DNA of 64,000 nt from Arcicella rigui (GTDB lineage Bacteria; Bacteroidota; Bacteroidia; Cytophagales; Spirosomataceae). This document shows positions 16,900-25,648 of the stretch, in pieces (the stretch's first letter is position 1; the number at the start of each line of letters is the position of its first letter). A model generated the notes under the pieces. That model saw only the letters and a list, made by a program, of their open reading frames with translations. It was not told the origin of the DNA and made no database searches. A program made the position numbers and the translations under genes. Location of the stretch: assembly GCF_034929435.1 (NCBI RefSeq), contig NZ_JAYFUM010000006.1:62001-126000 (forward strand), in the 5' to 3' direction.

Positions 16900-19800
16900 A
16901 TGAAACTAACCATTATTTTATCCTTTTCGATACTGTTACAGGTAAGGGCTGTTGGTTTTTCGCAAAGATTTAACTTGAATCTTCGTAACACGACTATTAA
17001 TAATGTTTTCAAAGAAATTGAAAAGCAGAGTGATTATACCTTTTGGTACAAAACAGATTTAATTCAGAATGCTGAAAAAGTAACGATTAATCTGAAAAAT
17101 GCTAAACTTGAAGAAGTACTTGAAAGATGTTTTGCCAATCAATCTCTTGAGTATTTAATTGTTGACAAAACAATTGTTATTAAACCTAAAAAAGTAAATC
17201 CTAAATTAGAAATTCCTATTGAAATACTTGTACAAACTGTTAAAGGAAAAGTAATCTCTTCTACTGATTCTAAGCCATTAGTAGGGGTAAATATTGCCAT
17301 TAAAGGAACATCCAAAGGAACAACTACCGATGCCAATGGTGAATTTTCTTTGAATGCCACCAAAACTGAAACACTTGTATTTTCATACATTGGTTTCAAA
17401 ACCAAAGAAGTATTGGTTGGTAGTCAAACTTATATTGCCATTAGCTTGCAAGAAGTATCTACTTCATTGGCTGAAATTGCCGTGGTAGGTTATGGAAATC
17501 AATCACGTAAAACACTTTCGAGTGCGGTAAGTACGGTAAAAACCGAAGAGCTTAACAGAGGTGCTATTACTGACCTTGGGCAATTATTACAAGGTAAAGT
17601 ACCGGGCTTGAATATTACAGCCAGCGGTGACCCAAATAAACCTGCGGCAGTAATTTTAAGAGGAGCTTCAACCTTGAACAGTTCGCAAGGCCCATTTTAT
17701 GTAATTGATGGCGTACCGGGAGCAGATATTTCAACGATTGCTCCAGACGATGTTGCATCAATCGACGTGTTGAAAGATGCCGCCGCCACAGCTATTTATG
17801 GAAACCGTGCTGCCAATGGCGTAATTATGGTGACAACCAAAAAAGGAAAAAAAGGACAAACACAAGTAGCATATAGTTCATTTGTGGGTTTAGAGCAAGT
17901 ATCGAATAAATTAGATATGATGACAGCCTCTGAACTACGTGCTTTCATGCAAAAAATAAATGTATCTTTTTCTCCAAAAGATGACAAAGGAGCAGATACC
18001 GACTGGCAGTCGTCTATCCAAAAGAAGCGAGCGATTTCTACCAATCACAACCTTTCTGTAAGTGGTGGTGGCGAACATACTACTTATAGTGCAAGTTTGA
18101 ACTACGTAAAAAAAGATGGTATTTTATTGAATAGCTCATTAGAAAGAGTGATTGCTCGTTTGTCGATTGAACAATTAGCATTGAAAGACAAATTGAAATT
18201 TGCTTTTTCTGTTACCAATTCAAGCAGCGATGCCGAAGATATTCCATACAGAAATACTGTACTTTTACAATCAACTTCATACTTGCCAGTTTCACCAATT
18301 ACGAATGCGGATGGTACTTATTTTGAAAACTTAGAAAACTCAGGGTATTACAACCCAGTGGCGATGATTAACAACAGCCAAATGAAAACTAAGTACAGTA
18401 ATTTAATTGGTAGCCTTAAAACACAATTGGAATTACCTTTTGGTCTTACTTATAATTTAGACCTTTCGTACATGAATTCCAATACTTTACAGGGAACATA
18501 TTACAATAAATACTATACAAGTACTTATAACAATATGTACGATAACCCAGACCCAGGTTTAGGTTTTCACTATCAGCAAACATTTGGTAAAAACGGGCAA
18601 GCAAGTAGAAGCTCATATCAAAATACCAACAAGATTGTAGAAACTTATTTGACATGGAACAAAGAATTTGGTAAACATTCCATTAATGCAGTATTGGGGT
18701 ATTCTTGGCAAAACAACAAAATTGGCGATGGTTTCCAAGTAACTACCAGCAATTTACCAGTTGATAATATCGGTTATAGCAATTTGGCTTTGAGTAACCC
18801 TTATGGAATTTCTGGTTTTCAGATTAGCTTTGGCCCAGACGGAGTATATCAAGAAACACAATTGATTTCTGATTTTGCCAGATTCAACTACAATTATGAT
18901 AATAAATACTTGTTGCAAGGCTCAGTAAGAAGAGACGGTAGCTCAGTATTTGGTACAAACAATCAGTGGGGATATTTTCCATCGGTAGGAGCAGCTTGGA
19001 GAATCAGCCAAGAAGATTTTATGGTTAATCAAGACGTTGTGGGTGATTTAAAATTAAGAGCAAGTTATGGCGTAACGGGTAATGCCTCTGGATTTAATGC
19101 TTATACAGCTCAATTTATTTCAGGAGGTTTAGGAACGTATTATTATAATGGTTCATTAGTAGCCGCAAACGGCCCAACCAAAGCTGCTAACCCTGATTTG
19201 AAATGGGAAAAAACAGCGACAACTAACATCGGTTTAGACTTTGCTACTGCTAATAACAAAATCAGCGGTTCAATTGAATTGTATAATAAAAATACAACGG
19301 GTATGATTTACTCTTACAGCGTTGACCCAATTCTTGTACCCGTAGGAAGCATCGTGGCTAACGGTGGAAGTATCAACAACAAAGGGGTTGAACTTACTGT
19401 AAATGCAAAAGTATTAAGCAGAGGAAAAGTATCTTGGGCAACAACAGTAAACCTTGCTCATAACAAAAACGTAATCACGAGCTTGACAAATCCATTATTT
19501 GCAGGTGGCGACTCAGTACTTTTGGCAAGACCAGAAGGAGGCGGACAGTCGGGACGTTCATTACAAATTCTTAAATCAGGCAGACCACTCGGACAATTCT
19601 TTGCTTTAGAATATGCAGGAAAAAATTCAGCAGGCGTTTCGCAATTTGTTTCGGCTGATGGTACACTTACAACTACACCTGTTGAAGGCGTTGATTATAA
19701 ATACTTAGGAAGTGCTCAACCAAAATTATTATTAGGCTGGAACAACACTTTCAAGTATAATAATTGGGACTTGAACGTATTCATCAGAGGTGTTTTTGGA

Positions 19801-20169
19801 AACAAGATTTTCAATGCTACTCGTGCTGATTTGTTCAGACCAAACACGGTTCAATACGCCAACATCTTAGCTGATGTAGCCAATGAATCACCTTCTGACT
19901 ACAACGCTTACTTTTATTCTTCTCGCTTTATTGAAGACGGTAGCTTCATCAGATTTGATAACGCTACTTTAGGTTATAACGTCAAAAAGTCAGGCTCGAC
20001 ATTTAAAAATCTGAGAGTTTATGGTTCTGTCAACAACCTTTTTGTAATTACAAAATACACAGGTGTTGACCCAGAAGTAAACCAAGGAGGTATCGCTCCG
20101 GGGGTAGATTACAACAACTTCTATCCAAAAACACGTACTTTCTTAATAGGTGTAAATGTTTCATTTTAA
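16900..20169 (+). CDS. SusC/RagA TonB-linked transporter with STN domain, locus 2
   Basis: An outer-membrane glycan importer of 1,089 residues from the ATG at 16900, which opens a normal signal peptide (MKLTIILSFSILLQVRAVGFSQ minus its last residues). In-frame ATGs at 16804 and 16753 would add a long, GC-rich N-terminal extension; 16804 is a real alternative. Order: STN domain (about 25-95), carboxypeptidase-like domain (VKGKVISSTDSKPLVGVNIA), the segment LAEIAVVGYGNQSRK, plug (ILRGASTLNSSQGPFYVIDG), and barrel ending in VNVSF. It should import the locus 2 glycan and signal through FecR 2. SusD follows after 20 bp. Confidence 0.92.
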   Translation: MKLTIILSFSILLQVRAVGFSQRFNLNLRNTTINNVFKEIEKQSDYTFWYKTDLIQNAEKVTINLKNAKLEEVLERCFANQSLEYLIVDKTIVIKPKKVNPKLEIPIEILVQTVKGKVISSTDSKPLVGVNIAIKGTSKGTTTDANGEFSLNATKTETLVFSYIGFKTKEVLVGSQTYIAISLQEVSTSLAEIAVVGYGNQSRKTLSSAVSTVKTEELNRGAITDLGQLLQGKVPGLNITASGDPNKPAAVILRGASTLNSSQGPFYVIDGVPGADISTIAPDDVASIDVLKDAAATAIYGNRAANGVIMVTTKKGKKGQTQVAYSSFVGLEQVSNKLDMMTASELRAFMQKINVSFSPKDDKGADTDWQSSIQKKRAISTNHNLSVSGGGEHTTYSASLNYVKKDGILLNSSLERVIARLSIEQLALKDKLKFAFSVTNSSSDAEDIPYRNTVLLQSTSYLPVSPITNADGTYFENLENSGYYNPVAMINNSQMKTKYSNLIGSLKTQLELPFGLTYNLDLSYMNSNTLQGTYYNKYYTSTYNNMYDNPDPGLGFHYQQTFGKNGQASRSSYQNTNKIVETYLTWNKEFGKHSINAVLGYSWQNNKIGDGFQVTTSNLPVDNIGYSNLALSNPYGISGFQISFGPDGVYQETQLISDFARFNYNYDNKYLLQGSVRRDGSSVFGTNNQWGYFPSVGAAWRISQEDFMVNQDVVGDLKLRASYGVTGNASGFNAYTAQFISGGLGTYYYNGSLVAANGPTKAANPDLKWEKTATTNIGLDFATANNKISGSIELYNKNTTGMIYSYSVDPILVPVGSIVANGGSINNKGVELTVNAKVLSRGKVSWATTVNLAHNKNVITSLTNPLFAGGDSVLLARPEGGGQSGRSLQILKSGRPLGQFFALEYAGKNSAGVSQFVSADGTLTTTPVEGVDYKYLGSAQPKLLLGWNNTFKYNNWDLNVFIRGVFGNKIFNATRADLFRPNTVQYANILADVANESPSDYNAYFYSSRFIEDGSFIRFDNATLGYNVKKSGSTFKNLRVYGSVNNLFVITKYTGVDPEVNQGGIAPGVDYNNFYPKTRTFLIGVNVSF

Positions 20170-20189
20170 TTATTTAATAATTGGAAATT

Positions 20190-21806
20190 ATGAAAAAGTC
20201 ATATTTATATACAATACTATCAGTACTCCTTTCGGGTGTACTCTTTTCCTGCCACGAGTTGGACGTCCCTGTTACGACAGAGCTTACGCCAGAAGTATTC
20301 CCTTCTAATACCGAGCAATTTGTTTCAGCATCTGGCCCCGTTTATGTGGCTTTGCGAGGTAACTACGGTGTTGAGTATTTTTTCCAACAATCGTTTAGTA
20401 CCGACGAAAGCATCATGCCTGCCAGAGGTGGAAACTGGTTTGATGGCGGACAAAACCAAACCATGCACTACCACACTTGGACACAAGACAATGGCTATTT
20501 GAATGGTAACTGGTACTGGCTTTCAACGATTATTGGGGTGGCAAATCAAACCGTCAACATTTTAAGTACAACCATGCCAGCAGGTGCTGCTAAAAATACT
20601 AATTTGGCTGAAATCAAAACTGTAAGAGCATTTGCCTATTTTATGATGATGGATAATTACGGAAACGTACCCATTGATACTGTTTATGGTGATTTTAGTC
20701 CAAAAACAAATGTGGCAAGAGCTGAGGTTTTTAAATTTATTGAAAAAGAAATCAATGCAGCCATTCCGTATTTAAGTGAGATTTCAAGTACTGCTACTTA
20801 TGGAAGACCCAATAAATGGACAGCTTATGCCCTTTTAGCAAAAATGTATCTGAATGCCGAAGAATACACTGGAACAAAACGCTATGATGATTGTATTGCC
20901 GCTTGTGATAAAGTAATTAGTTCGGGCTTGTATGCGATTGAGCCAAGAGCTTCGTACTTAAAAATGTTTTATCCACAAAATGGGCCGCAAATGAAAGAAT
21001 TTATCTTTGCTATTCCCTACGACCCAGCTATGAGTAATTCATTTCCTTTCCGCTCGGTTAATATTCATTCACGTTATCAAGTACCCAGAAGTGCCAGACA
21101 GAAATTTAGTTTACCCTTTACGCCTGCGGGTTCAGCAAGTACTTTGCCAGAATTTTATGCACATTTCAACGACCCTAACGACATCAGAAATGGTCAATGG
21201 TTGACGGGTTTACAGTACCAAAGCGACGGTTCGCCATTGACGGTACAAACGACTAAATTAGGTCTTGACCAATTCTACAAAGGAAGTGATGGGGCTACTC
21301 CTGTTACTTATCATGTTAATTTAACACCAGAAGTAGTTTTACGTCAAGATGTATCGGCTTTTGATGCTGGTAATGATGAATTGGCTTGGAACATGGGTTA
21401 CCGCAATATCAAGTTTTATCCTGATGCTACTTCATTAAGTAGAAATCAAAACAATGATATTCCTGTATTCCGTTACTCGGATATTCTTTTGATGAAGGCT
21501 GAGGCAATTCTTAGAGGTGGAGCAGCTACTTTGGGTAGTTCTGCGGTTGCTTTAGTGAACCAAGTTCGCTCACAAAGAACTACTTCGCCAACGCTTTCAA
21601 GTATTGATTTAGAATCTATTTATGCTGAAAGAAGTAGAGAATTTGCCTTTGAAGGATGGCACAGAAATGACATGATTCGTTTTGGAAAATACGAAGGAAA
21701 ATGGGGTTATAAAACTAATGCTGATAAGTATCGTAGAATTTTCCCAATTCCAAGAAGTGCCTTCCAACTTAATCCAAACATAAAACAAAATCCGGGCTAC
21801 CAATAG
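20190..21806 (+). CDS. SusD/RagB glycan-binding lipoprotein, locus 2
   Basis: A 538-residue surface lipoprotein. The ATG at 20190 is preferred over the in-frame TTG at 20181. The lipobox is GVLFSC, followed by HELDVPVTTELTPEVF. The SusD helical core (EIKTVRAFAYFMMMDNYGNV) and the C-terminal block YAERSREFAFEGWHRNDMIR are present. It pairs with susC 2. A hairpin terminator follows at 21889, so the downstream enzymes are probably made at a lower level than SusCD. Confidence 0.93.
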   Translation: MKKSYLYTILSVLLSGVLFSCHELDVPVTTELTPEVFPSNTEQFVSASGPVYVALRGNYGVEYFFQQSFSTDESIMPARGGNWFDGGQNQTMHYHTWTQDNGYLNGNWYWLSTIIGVANQTVNILSTTMPAGAAKNTNLAEIKTVRAFAYFMMMDNYGNVPIDTVYGDFSPKTNVARAEVFKFIEKEINAAIPYLSEISSTATYGRPNKWTAYALLAKMYLNAEEYTGTKRYDDCIAACDKVISSGLYAIEPRASYLKMFYPQNGPQMKEFIFAIPYDPAMSNSFPFRSVNIHSRYQVPRSARQKFSLPFTPAGSASTLPEFYAHFNDPNDIRNGQWLTGLQYQSDGSPLTVQTTKLGLDQFYKGSDGATPVTYHVNLTPEVVLRQDVSAFDAGNDELAWNMGYRNIKFYPDATSLSRNQNNDIPVFRYSDILLMKAEAILRGGAATLGSSAVALVNQVRSQRTTSPTLSSIDLESIYAERSREFAFEGWHRNDMIRFGKYEGKWGYKTNADKYRRIFPIPRSAFQLNPNIKQNPGYQ

Positions 21807-21888
21807 CAGGGTGAATGCTTAAAAATGGGGATTTAGAAATAACATATATACTATATCGTTAGTGCTTCTAAATCCCTTCATACACAAT

Positions 21889-21928
21889 AATCTTGAGGTG
21901 ACAACATTCACAGTTACCTCAAGATTTT
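21889..21928 (+). terminator. Terminator or attenuator between susD 2 and the GH89 gene
   Basis: An 11-bp perfect stem, AATCTTGAGGT (21889-21899) with ACCTCAAGATT (21916-21926), a 16-base loop and TTTT at 21925-21928. It lies 17 bp before the GH89 start, so read-through is needed unless a promoter hides inside the hairpin. Confidence 0.7.
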
Positions 21929-21944
21929 CAAACGAATTGCAAAC

Positions 21945-24143
21945 ATGATAAAACTTTTTCGACAGACTCGCTACTTACTTATCGTATTCGGATTTTTAGG
22001 TAGTTTTCACGCAAACGCACAGCTCAACAAAAAAGAATCTCTCGATTTAATTGGCAGAGTAATTCCTAAAAAAGCCCAATTTTTTGTCGTTGAGTCGCTT
22101 GAAAGTACTGCACCCAAAGACCTTTTTGAAATAGAAAGCAAGAACCAAAAAATCATTTTAAGAGGAAACAACGGTGTTGCGGTGGCTTCTGCTTTGTATT
22201 ATTACCTTACCGAATATTGCCATTGCCAAATTACTTGGAACGGCACAAACCTTGATTTGCCCGCCAAATTACCTCAATTACCTACAAAAATTACAAAGAA
22301 AACGCCTTACCAATACCGCTATTACCTCAATTATTGTACGTTCAATTACAGTATGTCGTGGTGGAATTGGGAAAGATGGCAAAAAGAAATCGACTGGATG
22401 GCCATGCACGGCATCAATATGCCTTTGGCAATTACGGGCGAAGAATATACTTGGCGTGAAGTCTATAACGAAATGGGCTTTTCTGACAATGATTTGAAAG
22501 ATTTTTTCAGTGGTCCAGCGTATTTCTCTTGGTTTTGGATGGGAAATCTTGATGGTTGGGGCGGTCCACTGCCTGTGAGTTGGATGAAATCGCACAAAGA
22601 TTTACAGGTAAAAATCTTGCAAAGAGAACGTGCTTTGGGCATGAAACCTGTGTTGCCTGCCTTCACAGGACACGTGCCTGCGGCATTCAAAAAGAAATAT
22701 CCGAATGCCAAACTCAAGGCAACCAACTGGACAAACGGTTTTGGCGATACTTATATTTTAGATTCAGAAGACCCGCTTTTTGCCGAATTGGGCAAAAGAT
22801 TTATCAATAAACAAACTAAACTTTTTGGTTCAGACCATTTGTATTCGGCCGATACGTTCAACGAAAACGAACCACCAACCGACGAACCTGCTTTTCTTTC
22901 AAAACTCAGTGCCAGAATCTACGAAGGAATGCGTCAGGCCGACCCCGATGCCGTTTGGGTGATGCAAGGTTGGTTGTTTTATAGTGATAGAAAATTCTGG
23001 AAAGCTCCACAAATTGAAGCTTTACTCAACGCTGTTCCGAATGATAAAATGTTGTTGTTGGATTTGGCAACCGAAATTGAGCCTGTTTGGAAACGTACCG
23101 ATGCTTTTTATGGCAAACCTTGGATTTGGAATATGTTGAATAATTTCGGAGGAAATGTCAATCTTTTTGGTAGAATGGATGGCGTAGCCAGTGGTCCAGC
23201 TTTGGCTTTGAACGACCCTAATTCTAAAAATTTACAAGGAATCGGTTTAACGATGGAAGCCATCGAACAAAATCCTGTGATTTATGAATTGATGATGCAA
23301 CATACTTGGCAAACTACGCCAATCAACTTAGATGAATGGTTGGTAAAATATGCTAAAAATCGTTATAAAACCGATGATAAATCTTTGGTGGAAGCTTGGC
23401 AAGTATTGCGTCAAACGGCATACAATGGCAAAGACATTCGTGATGGTGCTGAATCAATTGTAACGGGTCGCCCTACGTTTGATTCTACAACGATTTGGAC
23501 AAGAACCAAGCTCAACTACAAACCAAAAGACTTGCTTTCTGCTTGGGATTTGTTCGTAGAAGCATCTAAAAAAGGCATTGATTCGGATGGTTTTCAGTAC
23601 GATTTAGTTGATATAACCAGACAAGTATTGGCAAATCATGCCCTTATTTTACAGAAAAAATGGAAAAATTCATTTAAAGCTAAAGACGCTGTACAGTTCA
23701 AAAAAGACGCTCAGGGTTTTCTTGATTTGATTGCCGATATGGATGAATTGTTGGCTACTCGCAAAGATTTTATGCTTGGTCCGTGGATTAGCTCGGCAAG
23801 AAGTTGGGGCAATACGCCAGCCGAAAAAGCACTTTATGAACAAAATGCCCGTGACCTTATTACGCTTTGGGGCGATGCCAATAGTCCACTTCACGAGTAC
23901 GCCAATCGCCAGTGGAGTGGTTTGTTGAATGATTTTTATAAACCAAGATGGGAACAGTTTTTTGTAGAACTCAACCAAGCGTTGGCATCAAACCGTGAGC
24001 CAGATTTGAAAACCTTCGATGAAAACATCCGTACTTGGGAATGGAAATGGGTAACAAGCCAAAAGAATTTCCCAACAACAACCAAAGGCAACAGCCACCA
24101 AGTTGCTTTGAAGATGTATCAGAAGTATAGAAAGGAGTTGTGA
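21945..24143 (+). CDS. GH89 alpha-N-acetylglucosaminidase (NAGLU family)
   Basis: A 732-residue exported enzyme (signal peptide ending SFHANAQ) with all three NAGLU domains: a small N-terminal domain (about 25-105), a (beta/alpha)8 domain (YYLNYCTFNYSMSWWNWERW onward, to about 460) and an all-alpha C-terminal domain. E307 in ADTFNENEPP and E438 in GIGLTMEAIEQN align with human NAGLU E316 (ADTFNEMQPP) and E446, the catalytic pair. It removes terminal alpha-linked N-acetylglucosamine. It is followed by an HGSNAT-like acetyltransferase, mirroring two consecutive steps of lysosomal heparan sulfate degradation. The glycan used here is unknown. Confidence 0.93.
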   Translation: MIKLFRQTRYLLIVFGFLGSFHANAQLNKKESLDLIGRVIPKKAQFFVVESLESTAPKDLFEIESKNQKIILRGNNGVAVASALYYYLTEYCHCQITWNGTNLDLPAKLPQLPTKITKKTPYQYRYYLNYCTFNYSMSWWNWERWQKEIDWMAMHGINMPLAITGEEYTWREVYNEMGFSDNDLKDFFSGPAYFSWFWMGNLDGWGGPLPVSWMKSHKDLQVKILQRERALGMKPVLPAFTGHVPAAFKKKYPNAKLKATNWTNGFGDTYILDSEDPLFAELGKRFINKQTKLFGSDHLYSADTFNENEPPTDEPAFLSKLSARIYEGMRQADPDAVWVMQGWLFYSDRKFWKAPQIEALLNAVPNDKMLLLDLATEIEPVWKRTDAFYGKPWIWNMLNNFGGNVNLFGRMDGVASGPALALNDPNSKNLQGIGLTMEAIEQNPVIYELMMQHTWQTTPINLDEWLVKYAKNRYKTDDKSLVEAWQVLRQTAYNGKDIRDGAESIVTGRPTFDSTTIWTRTKLNYKPKDLLSAWDLFVEASKKGIDSDGFQYDLVDITRQVLANHALILQKKWKNSFKAKDAVQFKKDAQGFLDLIADMDELLATRKDFMLGPWISSARSWGNTPAEKALYEQNARDLITLWGDANSPLHEYANRQWSGLLNDFYKPRWEQFFVELNQALASNREPDLKTFDENIRTWEWKWVTSQKNFPTTTKGNSHQVALKMYQKYRKEL

Positions 24144-24350
24144 GTTAGTTAATTGTGAGTTAGTGAATGAGCGAGTTAGTGAATTGTGCATGAGTAATTC
24201 TTTTTTACTAAGTAACAATGAAGAATTGTGAATTAATGTTTTGTTTTTCAATTACTCATGTTTTACCTTAATCAAAACAAAATAAATACTTTAATTCACC
24301 AACTCACAATTCGCCAACTCACAATTCACTAACTCATTCATTCACAATTT
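24139..24350. repeat. Nested inverted repeats filling the GH89-acyltransferase gap
   Basis: The gap consists almost wholly of GTGAATTAGTGA-type words on the left and their complements on the right. Perfect arms are GAGTTAGTGAATTGTG (24173-24188) with CACAATTCACTAACTC (24320-24335), and inside them CATGAGTAATT (24189-24199) with AATTACTCATG (24250-24260). The RNA would fold into a long branched hairpin. The left edge touches the stop codon of the GH89 gene. Confidence 0.85.
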
Positions 24351-24375
24351 CATCACTCCCAAACTCAACATTACT

Positions 24376-25509
24376 ATGAAAGACAAAAGACTTGTCTCCT
24401 TAGATGCCTTGCGAGGTTTCGATATGTTTTGGATTATGAGTGGCGAGCATATCGTTCATGCGTTGGCAGAGGCAACGCACATTCCAGCCTTTGAATGGAT
24501 GTCGGAACAACTGCATCATACCGCTTGGAATGGCATTACTTTTTACGATATGATTTTCCCACTATTCCTTTTTATTGCAGGAATGTCGATGCCTTTTTCG
24601 ATGCAAAAAAAGATGAACGAAGCCTTCGTCGATAGTCCACATTTGTTGCCAACTGCTGTAAAAATACCATTGTACAAATCCATGTTACGCCGAACGCTCA
24701 TTCTGCTTTTACTGGGCTGTATTGTGAATGGTTTGTTCAAATGGAATGGCTACGAACACACACGCATCGCCAGTGTATTAGGCAGAATCGGTTTAGCTTG
24801 GTTTTTTGCAGGAATTATCTTTTTGAATACCAGCACATTAAAGCAAATATACTTTTTTGTATTTATCCTAATTTCTTATTGGTTGCTCATGACCCTCGTA
24901 CCAGTACCCGGTTTTGGGGCAGGCATTTTAACCAAAGAAGGCTCGTTGGCATCGTACATCGACCGCATTTTATTACCGGGTCGATTGCACAGTATTGTCT
25001 ATGACCCCGAAGGATTGCTCTCAACCCTGCCGGCCATTGGCACAGCCATGTTGGGCGTTTTTACTGCTACTTTTTTGAAAAAAGAAGGCGAATTTTCTGT
25101 CTATCGAAAAGTACTGATGATGACAGTCGCCGCTTTGGTATTGATTGGCATTGGCTTACTTTGGGACATGGCGTTTCCAATCAACAAACGCCTTTGGACA
25201 AGTTCCTTTGTGTGTTTCGTAGGCGGTTTTTCTATCCTATTTTTTGTGGTCTTTTACGTCATTATCGACGTTTGGCAATGGCAAAAATGGGCATTACCCT
25301 TTATTTGGATAGGCACAAACTCCATTCTGATTTACATGGCATCGGAAGGCGTAGTCAACTTTGCACACACAGCCAACTTCCTTTTTGGCGGGCTTATTTT
25401 GTACACGCCAAGTCATTGGCAACCAGTGTTTGTAGCTTGCTCTATTACCGCTGTACAACTGATTTTATTGTATGTTTTTTACAAGAAAAAGATTTTCTTA
25501 AAAATTTAG
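24376..25509 (+). CDS. HGSNAT-like membrane acyltransferase (DUF5009/COG4299)
   Basis: A 377-residue protein with about ten membrane segments, of the family related to heparan-alpha-glucosaminide N-acetyltransferase. It opens with RLVSLDALRGFDMFWIM and carries LHHTAWNGITFYDMIFPLFL at residues 46-65. H48 aligns with the active-site histidine of human HGSNAT (H269 in KHASWNG). The human enzyme moves acetyl groups from cytoplasmic acetyl-CoA across the membrane to terminal glucosamine, producing the substrate of NAGLU. Its position after GH89 suggests the same pairing in the periplasm; activity is inferred, not shown. Confidence 0.85.
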   Translation: MKDKRLVSLDALRGFDMFWIMSGEHIVHALAEATHIPAFEWMSEQLHHTAWNGITFYDMIFPLFLFIAGMSMPFSMQKKMNEAFVDSPHLLPTAVKIPLYKSMLRRTLILLLLGCIVNGLFKWNGYEHTRIASVLGRIGLAWFFAGIIFLNTSTLKQIYFFVFILISYWLLMTLVPVPGFGAGILTKEGSLASYIDRILLPGRLHSIVYDPEGLLSTLPAIGTAMLGVFTATFLKKEGEFSVYRKVLMMTVAALVLIGIGLLWDMAFPINKRLWTSSFVCFVGGFSILFFVVFYVIIDVWQWQKWALPFIWIGTNSILIYMASEGVVNFAHTANFLFGGLILYTPSHWQPVFVACSITAVQLILLYVFYKKKIFLKI

Positions 25510-25648
25510 ATTCATACTCAATGAAAAATAGAGATAGTTCTACCCTATGTTTTTGAAGTACTTTAGAAAATATCCTCACGCAAAGCATTAGATTTAGTGA
25601 TTGCCTTGTCTTTAGAATATGTTTCATTCAAAGACATTCGCAATTACT

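Noticed and set aside
22174..22810. Several open frames on both strands inside the GH89 gene
   Set aside because: They are out-of-frame shadows of a full-length enzyme with both catalytic residues intact.
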